This document shows positions 28,192 through 37,221 of a stretch of 64,000 bases of DNA, piece after piece. The stretch's first letter is position 1, and the number at the start of each line of letters is the position of its first letter. Position numbers and translations under genes: made by a program. The stretch is from an uncultured Bacteroidota bacterium (lineage in GTDB: Bacteria > Bacteroidota > Bacteroidia > Flavobacteriales > Flavobacteriaceae), in the NCBI GenBank assembly GCA_902515395.1, contig CABXUL010000003.1, forward strand, positions 1 through 64,000, given 5' to 3'. The notes under the pieces are model-generated. The model did no database searches. It was not told the origin of the DNA and saw only the letters and a list, made by a program, of their open reading frames with translations.

Positions 28192-28952
28192 TGAATAGAA
28201 TCGATCTAGCATTTCAAGGAGACCAAAAATTATTGTCTATTTATTTTTCTGCTGGTCATCCTAATCTTGACGATACAATCCCTATAATTAAGGCGTTACA
28301 ATCCAGTGGGGTGGATATGATCGAGATAGGTTTGCCTTTTAGTGACCCTTTGGCGGATGGCCCAACTATTCAGAAAAGTTCTACCAAAGCTCTTAGAAAT
28401 GGCATGAGAACTGAAAAGCTTTTCCAACAATTGGAAAATATTAGAAATGAAATTAATATCCCGTTGGTGTTAATGGGATATTTTAATCCCATGATGCAAT
28501 TTGGTATTGAAAGTTTTTGCCAAAAATGTAAATCCATTGGAATAGACGGATTGATTATACCCGATCTTCCAGTTGAAATCTATCATGAAAATTATAAAAG
28601 TTTATTCGATAAATACGGTTTATATAACATGTTTTTAATTACACCTCAAACACCTGAAGACAGGATTCGTTATATTGATGAGGTATCGAATGGATTTATC
28701 TACTTGGTAAGTAGTGCAAGCGTAACAGGTGCAAAAAGCACATTTGGTGAAGCCCAAGCCAAATACTTCAATCGAATAGGAAACATGAAACTAAAAACAC
28801 CTCAATTGGTTGGGTTTGGCATTAGTAATTCAGCAACCTATAAAGCTGCATCAAAATACAGTCGAGGAGCAATTATTGGCTCAGCATTCATTAATTTTTT
28901 AGAAAAAGAAGGTGTACATAAAATTGCTAACTTTATAAGCAGTATTCGTTAA
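28191..28952 (+). CDS. trpA: Tryptophan synthase alpha chain
   Basis: VDMIEIGLPFSDPLADGPTIQ, MGYFNPMMQFG, GLIIPDLPVE, YLVSSASVTGAK. Confidence 0.97.
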   Translation: MNRIDLAFQGDQKLLSIYFSAGHPNLDDTIPIIKALQSSGVDMIEIGLPFSDPLADGPTIQKSSTKALRNGMRTEKLFQQLENIRNEINIPLVLMGYFNPMMQFGIESFCQKCKSIGIDGLIIPDLPVEIYHENYKSLFDKYGLYNMFLITPQTPEDRIRYIDEVSNGFIYLVSSASVTGAKSTFGEAQAKYFNRIGNMKLKTPQLVGFGISNSATYKAASKYSRGAIIGSAFINFLEKEGVHKIANFISSIR

Positions 28953-29027
28953 TCTAAATTCATTTATTTCTATAACCATTTATAATTATCATAAATAGGT
29001 TTTTAAAGACAAATCTATGGGGAAAGA

Positions 29028-29795
29028 TTAGTGGGCAATCAGGTGTAATAACTGAATTTCTCTTTCACTAAGGTTTCGCCAACGCCCTCTTGGGAGGTCT
29101 TTCTTGGTTAAACTAGCATACATGACACGATCCATAAAAAATACTTTATGATTTATTTTTTCAAACATTTTGACTAAGACAGCAGGGGTAAGATTGTCCA
29201 CTTCGACCCCAATTTCTTTTTTCGTACCACCAATCACGTAATCAATTTTTTTAATACTATAAGCTTTTTTTTGTAATAAAACTCCTTTTCTTAACTTTTC
29301 AAAATCGGTAACGTAAATCTTTTTTTCAAGTGTTACTTTATAAATCATTTTTACTTTGCTTTGGAACTGAGTGAGTCTTTTTCTTAATATATCATCATTA
29401 GTTAAAAACAATAAACCAGTAATAGTTCGTCCCATATCTCCAATTGGAGGAACTTTTTCAGGATGAGCCGTGCGAATTAAATCCTGAACAGATTTCTTTA
29501 TATTTCCACCTTGCTTTGTAGCTACAAAACCTTTAGGTTTATTCAATAAAATGTATACGGGCGGGCTATTCTTAACAATTTGTCCATCATAACGCACCTC
29601 ATCGCTTCTTTGGACCTGAAAACCCATCTCTGTCACTAACTTTCCATTTACAGTTACCAGTCCCATAACAATAAATTGGTCTGCTTCCCTTCTTGAACAA
29701 ATTCCTGCATTAGAGAGAAACTTATTTAATCGGATACCTTTTTTGTCTGATATATTAGTACTTCTATAGCTGTATTTCTTTCGATTTTGTCCCAC
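29028..29795 (-). CDS. RsuA/RluB-family pseudouridine synthase homolog, active site apparently degenerate
   Basis: S4 domain IRLNKFLSNAGICSRREADQFI; fold motifs VYILLNKPKG and TKKDLPRGRWRNLSEREI retained. The GRLD(R)xTSGLLL motif reads GDMGRTITGLLFL. Confidence 0.85.
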   Translation of the reverse strand: MGQNRKKYSYRSTNISDKKGIRLNKFLSNAGICSRREADQFIVMGLVTVNGKLVTEMGFQVQRSDEVRYDGQIVKNSPPVYILLNKPKGFVATKQGGNIKKSVQDLIRTAHPEKVPPIGDMGRTITGLLFLTNDDILRKRLTQFQSKVKMIYKVTLEKKIYVTDFEKLRKGVLLQKKAYSIKKIDYVIGGTKKEIGVEVDNLTPAVLVKMFEKINHKVFFMDRVMYASLTKKDLPRGRWRNLSEREIQLLHLIAH

Positions 29796-29804
29796 TTTAG
29801 GGTA

Positions 29805-30683
29805 TTATTTGTAAATGAAATAAATCCCTAAAACTCCAAAAAGAATATGGACTTTTAAAAGATTGTGTAACCAAAGGTACCGCTTTTGAGTTGAACCTTG
29901 CCACAACATTATCAATAGGATTATTAAAAGTGGAATAGTAAAATAAAAATAATAAGTCATTAACCCTATAGAGCTCTTTATTAGCCAATAAATTGGTAAA
30001 AAGGTAAACATAACTGAGAGGGTAATTAATAGCTTACTCAATTTGTAACCAAATACGACAGGAAATGTTTGATATTGCTTTACCCAATCACCTTTAAAAT
30101 TTTCTAAATCTTTAATCAAATCTCGGGTGAGAATAACCAAGAAGAGGAAAGTGGCATGATAAACTACTATTGTCTCAAAATTTTTAAAATAGAGCGTTAT
30201 TGCAAAAAAAGGAACAATAGCCAGCAATGTTGCGAAAAGGTTACTAATCCAAAACAGTCTTTTAAGGCTACTACTATATATCCAAATACTAAATATGTAA
30301 ATAGTGAAAAATAATATCGAATTAAAAGAGACAAATCCGGCAGAAATTAAAGTGGCTCCATTAAGTAAAAAATAGAATACCAACTGACTTTGTTGTGAAA
30401 TCAAATTTTCTAATAAATATTTTTTTGGTCTATTAATTTTGTCTTTTTCAGCATCGTAAAAGTTATTTATGATATAGCCTGCAGCAGTAGAAAAAGCAGT
30501 TGCCAAAACCAATGCAAAAAGTTTAGAGTCAAAAATTACATTCAAAAGACCTGTATTTGGTGCAAGGATATAACTTGAGGTAAGGTATTGGGCAATTATT
30601 AAAACTGTAATATTATAGCCTCGGATTACCGTAAAAAGACTAAAAACTTTTATCCAAAAACGACTTGGCGGGAAAGTTTTCAT
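29805..30683 (-). CDS. UbiA family prenyltransferase (geranylgeranylglycerol-phosphate geranylgeranyltransferase-like)
   Basis: AAGYIINNFYDAEKDKINRPKKYLLENLIS (NDxxDxxxD-like motif), multiple TM segments, next to mevalonate genes. Confidence 0.85.
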   Translation of the reverse strand: MKTFPPSRFWIKVFSLFTVIRGYNITVLIIAQYLTSSYILAPNTGLLNVIFDSKLFALVLATAFSTAAGYIINNFYDAEKDKINRPKKYLLENLISQQSQLVFYFLLNGATLISAGFVSFNSILFFTIYIFSIWIYSSSLKRLFWISNLFATLLAIVPFFAITLYFKNFETIVVYHATFLFLVILTRDLIKDLENFKGDWVKQYQTFPVVFGYKLSKLLITLSVMFTFLPIYWLIKSSIGLMTYYFYFTIPLLIILLIMLWQGSTQKRYLWLHNLLKVHILFGVLGIYFIYK

Positions 30684-30691
30684 AACATAAA

Positions 30692-31621
30692 CTAAAAGTG
30701 ATAAACCACTTCCAGACGATACCCCTTAAGTGCTTTTTCAGTTGCCTCGTAGTCTTTCGTGAAACCCAACATAAATCCTCCCCCACCAGAACCGCACAGT
30801 TTAAGATAATAAGTGTTTGTTTCGATCCCCTTTCTCCACAAATCGTGAAATTCTGAGGGAATCATAGGTCTAAAGTATTTCAAAACTATCGAGGATAAAG
30901 ACTTAATGTTTTTAAATAAGGACTTTATATTCCCTTTAAGAAAGTCTTCGACGCAGAAATCAGTAACGGTTGTAAATTCATCCCGCATCATGTTGCTAAA
31001 AGACTCCTTTTTCATGTTTTCCAAAAACAGGGAAATCATAGGGGCTGTTTCACCAGATATTCCACTATCCAAGAGGAAGACTGCTCCCTTGCCCAGCGGA
31101 TTTTGAGCTGGTAAGCCAGTAGGTTCTATTTGGTCTTTTGAATGAATTAATATTGGTAAGCTCAAATAACTGTTAAGCGGATCAAGACCAGAAGACTTAC
31201 CATGAAAAAAAGATTCCATCTTAGCAAAAGTTCTTTTAAGAAAAGAGAGCTTGTCAGGAGTCAAATTTTCCAATATAGTAATTTTATCAAGTGCATAGCG
31301 ATCATAAAATGCTGCTACAAGTGCACCGCTACTTCCAACACCATATCCTTGGGGTATACTACTATCGAAGTAAAGGTTTTGGTCAAAATCCTTTTTAATT
31401 TGATTCCAATCAAAAACAACAGGTATTTTTGGAGTGTTTTTTAGGTATTGAGCAAATTCAAGAAGTTTTTTGTGGGAAGCACGGGTAGTATCATTATGTA
31501 CTTTTATTAGTTTTAATGCTCCTCTAAAAAAATTATATGGAATAGATAAACCTTTTGAATCCTTTATTATGCCATATTCTCCAAAGAGCAAAATCTTAGC
31601 AAAAAAAAGTGGGCTTTTCAT
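30692..31621 (-). CDS. Mevalonate kinase (GHMP kinase)
   Basis: AKILLFGEYGIIKDSKGLSIPY, SSIPQGYGVGSSGALVAA, LCGSGGGGFMLGF. Confidence 0.85.
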   Translation of the reverse strand: MKSPLFFAKILLFGEYGIIKDSKGLSIPYNFFRGALKLIKVHNDTTRASHKKLLEFAQYLKNTPKIPVVFDWNQIKKDFDQNLYFDSSIPQGYGVGSSGALVAAFYDRYALDKITILENLTPDKLSFLKRTFAKMESFFHGKSSGLDPLNSYLSLPILIHSKDQIEPTGLPAQNPLGKGAVFLLDSGISGETAPMISLFLENMKKESFSNMMRDEFTTVTDFCVEDFLKGNIKSLFKNIKSLSSIVLKYFRPMIPSEFHDLWRKGIETNTYYLKLCGSGGGGFMLGFTKDYEATEKALKGYRLEVVYHF

Positions 31622-31681
31622 TTTTAGGCAAAATATATTGAGTTAAACACAAATATTTTTATCATTTGATGACTTTCAAAA

Positions 31682-32764
31682 TTACATTTTTTTTGCCCCT
31701 TGCCCAACACGATCCTGGATAAATTGACCCGACTGACAATAGTCTAATAACTCAGATTTAATAAATGTAATTACCTTCTCACTTTCGATAGCTGGATAGA
31801 GTAAATGAACATTTGCTCCTGCATCTAGGGTAAAGCCTATTGGTGTGTTTGTTTCGAATCTATATTCCCAAACTCTATTAATGATATTTAAAGTGTTGGG
31901 CTTCATAAGTAAATATCTCGGACTTGAAGTCATCATCATTGAATGTAAGGTCAACGCTTCGGATTCAGTTATTTCAATAAACCGTTCTATGTCCCCTGTT
32001 TTGAGGACTGATTTTAAAAATTCACAATTTCGATTTGCTTGATCAAATCTATTCTCTGCAAAAGGGTGTTCCTGCATCAGTTTGTGACCAACGGAGCTAC
32101 TAACCTGTTTTTTTTCCTTATCAACAATCAAAATAGTATCACAATAAGTTTTAAAAATTTTGTGAATACCCGAATCGAAAGGGATAGCATAAAGGTCTGA
32201 GCTATCTCGAAAAGCAGGGCTTTTTCCCCATAATGTCAATGGGCCTTTTATGCTCCTTGAAGCACTTCCAGAGCCAAGTCTGGCAAGAAAAGAGGCTTTC
32301 TTAAAAAAGTCTTGCTCCCCTAGTTCAGGGTGAAATTGCTTTTCGAAATCTACAACACAAAGTGCAAGAGCTGCCATTGCAGATGCAGATGAAGCAATAC
32401 CACTACTATGAGGAAAAGAATTAATACTTGAAATTACCATGTGGTGATCTTCTAGGATAGGAAAATAGGGTAATATATACTCAAAAAACTGATTGATTTT
32501 GGGGTGAAAATCCTTGCGTTCATTTTTATTAAAGTAGAATTCAAAAGTCGGATATTTTTTTTTATCATTTGGAGAAAAACTTACTTCAGTAGTTGTTACA
32601 CAATTCGACAAGGTAAAACTGATAGAAGGATTTTTTGGTAGTTGAACTCCATATTTACCCCAGTATTTGACTAAGGCAATATTACTCGGAGCCTTCCAAA
32701 CCGTATGAAAGCTTTTGCTTGATTTTTTTGAGAAAACAAATGAGTCTTTATTCATTCTAAGCAA
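31682..32764 (-). CDS. mvaD: Diphosphomevalonate decarboxylase
   Basis: WKAPSNIALVKYWGKYGVQLPKNPSISFTLS, SFPHSSGIASSASAMAAL, LARLGSGSASRSIKGPLTLWG. Confidence 0.95.
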   Translation of the reverse strand: MLRMNKDSFVFSKKSSKSFHTVWKAPSNIALVKYWGKYGVQLPKNPSISFTLSNCVTTTEVSFSPNDKKKYPTFEFYFNKNERKDFHPKINQFFEYILPYFPILEDHHMVISSINSFPHSSGIASSASAMAALALCVVDFEKQFHPELGEQDFFKKASFLARLGSGSASRSIKGPLTLWGKSPAFRDSSDLYAIPFDSGIHKIFKTYCDTILIVDKEKKQVSSSVGHKLMQEHPFAENRFDQANRNCEFLKSVLKTGDIERFIEITESEALTLHSMMMTSSPRYLLMKPNTLNIINRVWEYRFETNTPIGFTLDAGANVHLLYPAIESEKVITFIKSELLDYCQSGQFIQDRVGQGAKKM

Positions 32765-32800
32765 AGATACACTTTATGGACTTGGCTATAAAAACTCGGA

Positions 32801-33304
32801 ATGATTAAAAATATCTTAGATTTGAAAATGAAGCTAAAGTTTTGGATTTACATTACTTTTGGAATCACACTTTGTTTAGGTGTTGGTTTGATGGCCAGTT
32901 TAGCTACCCAAACGTCCGTTAACACTTGGTACCAAACACTAGAAAAACCTTTTTTCACCCCGCCAAGCTGGATATTTGCTCCCGTTTGGAGTTTTCTCTA
33001 TATATTAATGGGAATTGCCCTGGGTAGAGTCATTTTCTTTATGAACCATAATAAATTAGATAGAATTAGTCTTTATTATTTTGGAGGTCAATTACTTTTC
33101 AATGGACTTTGGTCTTTTATTTTTTTTGGGTTGAGAAATCCTATTTTAGGGCTATTAGTAATTATTTTTCTCCTCTTTTTAATCCAACAAACCATAAAAT
33201 GGTTTAGAATCATTGACGTATTATCAGCACAAATTTTGTATGCCTATTTCATTTGGGTGATTTTTGCTTCACTATTAAACGCAGGAATCGTATTGCTAAA
33301 TTAG
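32801..33304 (+). CDS. TspO/MBR family protein
   Basis: WYQTLEKPFFTPPSWIFAPVWSFLYILMGIALG and QLLFNGLWSFIFFGLRNP. Confidence 0.95.
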   Translation: MIKNILDLKMKLKFWIYITFGITLCLGVGLMASLATQTSVNTWYQTLEKPFFTPPSWIFAPVWSFLYILMGIALGRVIFFMNHNKLDRISLYYFGGQLLFNGLWSFIFFGLRNPILGLLVIIFLLFLIQQTIKWFRIIDVLSAQILYAYFIWVIFASLLNAGIVLLN

Positions 33305-33347
33305 ATTTGACTAAAAAAAGAAAAGTGAGGCTTTACATAGTTTTAAA

Positions 33348-33668
33348 TTAGTCGGGTGCCAATTCGATTCTTAACCCCTCTAGTTTTTTTTCAATTTTTA
33401 TTTGACAGCTTAACCTGCTATTGGATTTTACATATAAAGCCTCGGATAGCATTGCCTCTTCATCTGGAGTTTTATTTGGTAATTCATGATTACTTAAAAT
33501 ATAGCACTGACATGATGCGCACATAGCCATGCCACCGCATATTCCTTCCACGGCAAGATCATATACTTTACAAACCTCCATAATGTTCATAGACATATCT
33601 GTCGGGGCAGATATTTCGTGGTCTTTTCCCTGTCTATCTGTGATAATTATGTTTACATCTTTCTCCAT
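33348..33668 (-). CDS. 2Fe-2S ferredoxin
   Basis: GICGGMAMCASCQCYIL with a distal SNSRLSCQI cysteine. Confidence 0.92.
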   Translation of the reverse strand: MEKDVNIIITDRQGKDHEISAPTDMSMNIMEVCKVYDLAVEGICGGMAMCASCQCYILSNHELPNKTPDEEAMLSEALYVKSNSRLSCQIKIEKKLEGLRIELAPD

Positions 33669-34721
33669 TTATTCAATGGCCCTAATAGTTGATTTTTGAG
33701 CTTCTTTTCGAGTTCCGTCAAATCCAGTGATTCCACTAACAGTAGTATATTTTAAGATATTTTTCTTTTTAGGATGAATTCTACTGTAAGCACTCTGACA
33801 CATTAATGTTGCCTCATGAAAACCACAAAGTATTAATTTAAGTTTTCCAGGATAGGTATTGACATCACCAATGGCATATATCCCAGGAATATTTGTTTGG
33901 TAATCAATGCTATTATTAACCTTAATAGCATTTTTTTCAATTTCTAAACCCCAATCTGCTATAGGTCCCAATTTTGGAGTCAAGCCAAAAAGGGGAATAA
34001 AGTAGTCTATTTCAATTTTTTTTTCTTGTTCTCTATGCTTTATATAAATAATCTCAAGAGAATTTTTTCCTTCTAGTTTAAAAACCTCTGCAGGAGTGAA
34101 TAATTTTATTTTATTATTATTCTTTAAAAATTGAATTTTTTCAACTGAATCAATGGCACCCCTGAATTCGCTCCTTCGGTGAATTAGTGTAATCTCAGCA
34201 GCAATATTAGATAGAAAAATTGTCCAATCAAGTGCAGAGTCCCCTCCACCGGCAATTAATACTTTTTTATCTCGGTACTTTTCAGGATCACGAATGATAT
34301 AGTCAACACCATTATCTTCATATTCCTTCAATCTATCTAACTGGGGTTTTCTGGGTGTAAAAGTTCCTAAACCTCCAGCTATAGCAACAATAGGAGCTTG
34401 ATGTTGAGTACCCTTATCGGTAGTTATTATAAACTCTCCATTGGAATTTTTATCTATAGATTGAGCCATTTCACCAAGGGTAAATCCTGGACTAAATGGC
34501 TTTATTTGCTCCATTAATTTTGAAACTAAATCTCCTGCTAAAATTTCAGGCTGAGATGGAATATCATAAATTGGCTTTTTAGGATAAATTTCTGCACACT
34601 GACCACCAGGCATTGGAAGTGAATCTATTATATGACACTTGAGCTTTAAAAGACCTGCTTCAAAAACAGCAAATAAACCTGCGGGTCCTGCACCAATGAT
34701 TATGATATCTGATTTTATCAT
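33669..34721 (-). CDS. NAD(P)/FAD-dependent oxidoreductase (type 2 ferredoxin-NADP reductase-like)
   Basis: DIIIIGAGPAGLFAVFEAGLL, KVLIAGGGDSALDW, PGIYAIGDVNTYPGKLKLI. Confidence 0.92.
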   Translation of the reverse strand: MIKSDIIIIGAGPAGLFAVFEAGLLKLKCHIIDSLPMPGGQCAEIYPKKPIYDIPSQPEILAGDLVSKLMEQIKPFSPGFTLGEMAQSIDKNSNGEFIITTDKGTQHQAPIVAIAGGLGTFTPRKPQLDRLKEYEDNGVDYIIRDPEKYRDKKVLIAGGGDSALDWTIFLSNIAAEITLIHRRSEFRGAIDSVEKIQFLKNNNKIKLFTPAEVFKLEGKNSLEIIYIKHREQEKKIEIDYFIPLFGLTPKLGPIADWGLEIEKNAIKVNNSIDYQTNIPGIYAIGDVNTYPGKLKLILCGFHEATLMCQSAYSRIHPKKKNILKYTTVSGITGFDGTRKEAQKSTIRAIE

Positions 34722-34727
34722 AAGGTA

Positions 34728-34970
34728 TTAAGACTCAACACTGATAACTTTTTCAATTTCAGGTGCATGTTTTTTAATAGTCATTTCAACTCCAGTTTTC
34801 AAAGTCATTTGATTGACAGTACAAGATACACATGCACCGTGAAGTTGGACTTTTACAAGACTATCCTTCTCGATACTTACCAATGAAATATCTCCTCCAT
34901 CTGATGCAAGAAAGGGTCTTATCTCATCAAGAGCAATCAATACTTTTTCTTCAATTTCTTTTGTTTCCAT
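34728..34970 (-). CDS. NifU C-terminal domain-like Fe-S scaffold
   Basis: ALDEIRPFLASDGGDISLVSIE...VQLHGACVSCTVNQMTLKTGVE. Confidence 0.92.
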   Translation of the reverse strand: METKEIEEKVLIALDEIRPFLASDGGDISLVSIEKDSLVKVQLHGACVSCTVNQMTLKTGVEMTIKKHAPEIEKVISVES

Positions 34971-34975
34971 ATTCG

Positions 34976-36109
34976 TTATTTAATTGCTGAACAACCAACT
35001 AAATTAGTAATTTCAACTGCCTTTGTTGGAGGTAAGTTAATATTTCTTTTAAGAAGTTGATTTACCATATTTCGGGTAACATCAACCAATGATTTTTGTA
35101 TTGGTGTTCCATCTTGAAGTGCAGCAGGTCGACCAACATCTGAGGACTCTCGAATACTTTGAACCAATGGGATGGCACCCAAAAAGGGCACTTTTTTATC
35201 AATGGCAAGATTCTCAGCTCCATTTTGACCAAAAATATAATATTTTTTATCTGGTAATTCCGAGGGAGTAAAGTACGCCATGTTCTCAATTATTCCTAAT
35301 ACAGGTACCTGAATATTTTCCTGATTAAACATGGCAATACCCTTTCTAGCATCAGCCAAAGCAATTTTTTGAGGCGTACTGACAACCACTGATCCATTCA
35401 ATGGTAAAGATTGAACAATACTTAGATGAATATCCCCTGTACCAGGAGGAAGATCGATCAAAAGAAAGTCTAAGTCTCCCCAATCAGCATCAAAAATTAA
35501 TTGGTTAAGTGCTTTAGCAGCCATTGGGCCTCGCCAAATTACCGCCTGATCGGGTTGAGTAAAAAAACCTATAGACAAGACTTTCACCCCATGGTTTACA
35601 ATCGGTGCCATTTTCGACTTGCCATCTTTCTTTGTTGACAAAGGTCTCGCTCCTTCCATTTCAAACATTGTGGGTATTGAGGGCCCATATATATCTGCAT
35701 CTAAGACACCTACTTTACAACCCATCTGTGCTAAAGTCACAGCAATATTTGCTGTAACAGTAGATTTTCCAACTCCTCCTTTTCCTGAGGAGATTGCAAT
35801 TATAGAATCAATTCCTGGTAGAGGCTTTCCTTTTGAAATGGTTGCTGCCTTTTTAGGAGCTTCTACTTTGGTATTAATTTTAATTTTAGCCTTAGCATAT
35901 ACCTTTTTGTGGATTACTTGCATAATTGCAACTTCGAGTTTTTTTCGAGCTTGTAAAGTTGGATTTTGCAGTCGAATATCCAGGTCAATCTCATCTCCAA
36001 AAATCATTAAATTGGAAATTGCTCCACTGTCAAATAGATTTTCCCCTGCTCCGGGTGCAGTAATGGTTTTTAATGCCTGCTCAACTTCTTTTTTTGTAAA
36101 TTTCATCAA
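34976..36109 (-). CDS. Mrp/NBP35-type P-loop ATPase (Fe-S carrier)
   Basis: IAISSGKGGVGKSTVTANIAVTLAQMGCKVGVLDADIYGPSIPTMF; DUF59-like N-terminus. Confidence 0.95.
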   Translation of the reverse strand: MMKFTKKEVEQALKTITAPGAGENLFDSGAISNLMIFGDEIDLDIRLQNPTLQARKKLEVAIMQVIHKKVYAKAKIKINTKVEAPKKAATISKGKPLPGIDSIIAISSGKGGVGKSTVTANIAVTLAQMGCKVGVLDADIYGPSIPTMFEMEGARPLSTKKDGKSKMAPIVNHGVKVLSIGFFTQPDQAVIWRGPMAAKALNQLIFDADWGDLDFLLIDLPPGTGDIHLSIVQSLPLNGSVVVSTPQKIALADARKGIAMFNQENIQVPVLGIIENMAYFTPSELPDKKYYIFGQNGAENLAIDKKVPFLGAIPLVQSIRESSDVGRPAALQDGTPIQKSLVDVTRNMVNQLLKRNINLPPTKAVEITNLVGCSAIK

Positions 36110-36133
36110 TTACCTCCTTGCATATATCACTTG

Positions 36134-36162
36134 CAAATATACTTTAATCTGTTCGGAAACAA
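36134..36162 (-). promoter_or_regulatory. Bacteroidota promoter TTG-N18-TATATTTG upstream of the mrp-like gene
   Basis: Minus-strand TTG (36162-36160), 18-nt spacer, TATATTTG (36141-36134). Confidence 0.5.
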
Positions 36163-36166
36163 AAGT

Positions 36167-36508
36167 TTACAAATCGATTTCAAATGGAGGAAGTTCCTTT
36201 ACTGGATCCCAGAAATGATCTTGAAAGTGGACGATTTGATCATTATTTATTGTTATGCCCTCGTTTTCCAGTAGTTGCTGCATTAAACTTATGCCAGGAA
36301 AATGATGTTTTCCAGTAAGCAGACCTACACGATTAACCACTCGATGTGCAGGTATGTCAGTATTATTGTGAGCGGCATTCATAGCCCATCCGACCATTCG
36401 TGAACTTTGAGGGCTCGCCAAGTAACAAGCTATCGCTCCGTAAGAGGTAACCTTACCTTCAGGTATTTTTTTGACCACTTTATAAACATTCGAAAAGAAC
36501 TCGGACAT
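36167..36508 (-). CDS. MGMT-family alkyltransferase-like (ATL) protein
   Basis: VTSYGAIACYLASPQSSRMVGWAMNAAHNNTDIPAHRVVNRVG; the alkyl-acceptor Cys of PCHR is Ala here. Confidence 0.9.
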   Translation of the reverse strand: MSEFFSNVYKVVKKIPEGKVTSYGAIACYLASPQSSRMVGWAMNAAHNNTDIPAHRVVNRVGLLTGKHHFPGISLMQQLLENEGITINNDQIVHFQDHFWDPVKELPPFEIDL

Positions 36509-37185
36509 TAGGTAAATTTAAATTTAATATAACTGATAGGTTTTTTTTGATCCAAATACATTTTTTCATAAAAAGTTTGGACTGAAATTGCTTGATCTGG
36601 TGCGTGTAAATTATTGTATATGTCATGATGAGCATAGCAAACCTCATATTTATCATCATTCAAAATTCCTAATGTATAACCATGAAGAAATTCACTATCT
36701 GTTTTAAGGTGTATAAATCCCTCTTTAAATAGTATCTTTCGATAGCATTTTAAAAAAGACGGATTCGTCAAACGGTGTTTTGTTCTTTTGAATTTTATTT
36801 GAGGGTCAGGAAAGGTTATCCAAATCTCGTTTACCTCTTGAGGAGCAAAGAGTCTGTCAATAAGTTCTATTTGGGCTCTTACAAAAGCAACATTATTCAT
36901 TTTATACTCTAAAGCAGACTTGGCTCCACGCCAGAACCTTGCTCCTTTAATATCTATACCAATAAAATTTTTTTGGGGGTTAAGACCAGCCAAGTGAATC
37001 GTATATTCTCCTTTTCCACATCCAAGCTCCAAAACTATAGGTTTGGCATTTTTAAAATAGGATTTATTCCAACTCCCCTTCAAGAAAAATGAATCTTTTT
37101 CAAGCTCAGCTCTCGAGGGTTGAATTACATTTTTAAAGGTTTCATTTTCCTCAAAACGTTTTAATTTATTTTTACTCCCCACCAA
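36508..37185 (-). CDS. trmB: tRNA (guanine-N7-)-methyltransferase
   Basis: PIVLELGCGKGEYTIHLAGLNPQKNFIGIDIKGARFWRGAKSA, WITFPDPQIKFKRTKHRLTNPSFLK. Confidence 0.95.
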   Translation of the reverse strand: MVGSKNKLKRFEENETFKNVIQPSRAELEKDSFFLKGSWNKSYFKNAKPIVLELGCGKGEYTIHLAGLNPQKNFIGIDIKGARFWRGAKSALEYKMNNVAFVRAQIELIDRLFAPQEVNEIWITFPDPQIKFKRTKHRLTNPSFLKCYRKILFKEGFIHLKTDSEFLHGYTLGILNDDKYEVCYAHHDIYNNLHAPDQAISVQTFYEKMYLDQKKPISYIKFKFT

Positions 37186-37221
37186 AATGATTTAAATAAG
37201 TGAATTTAGGAATTGAAAAAA

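Noticed and set aside
34728-36109. nifU-like and mrp-like genes as evidence of a nitrogen-fixation island
   Set aside because: These are standalone housekeeping Fe-S assembly and carrier proteins. No nif structural genes are present.
35619-36218. 199-aa plus-strand ORF opposite the mrp-like gene
   Set aside because: It is entirely antisense to a clear Mrp ATPase and has no independent coding signature.
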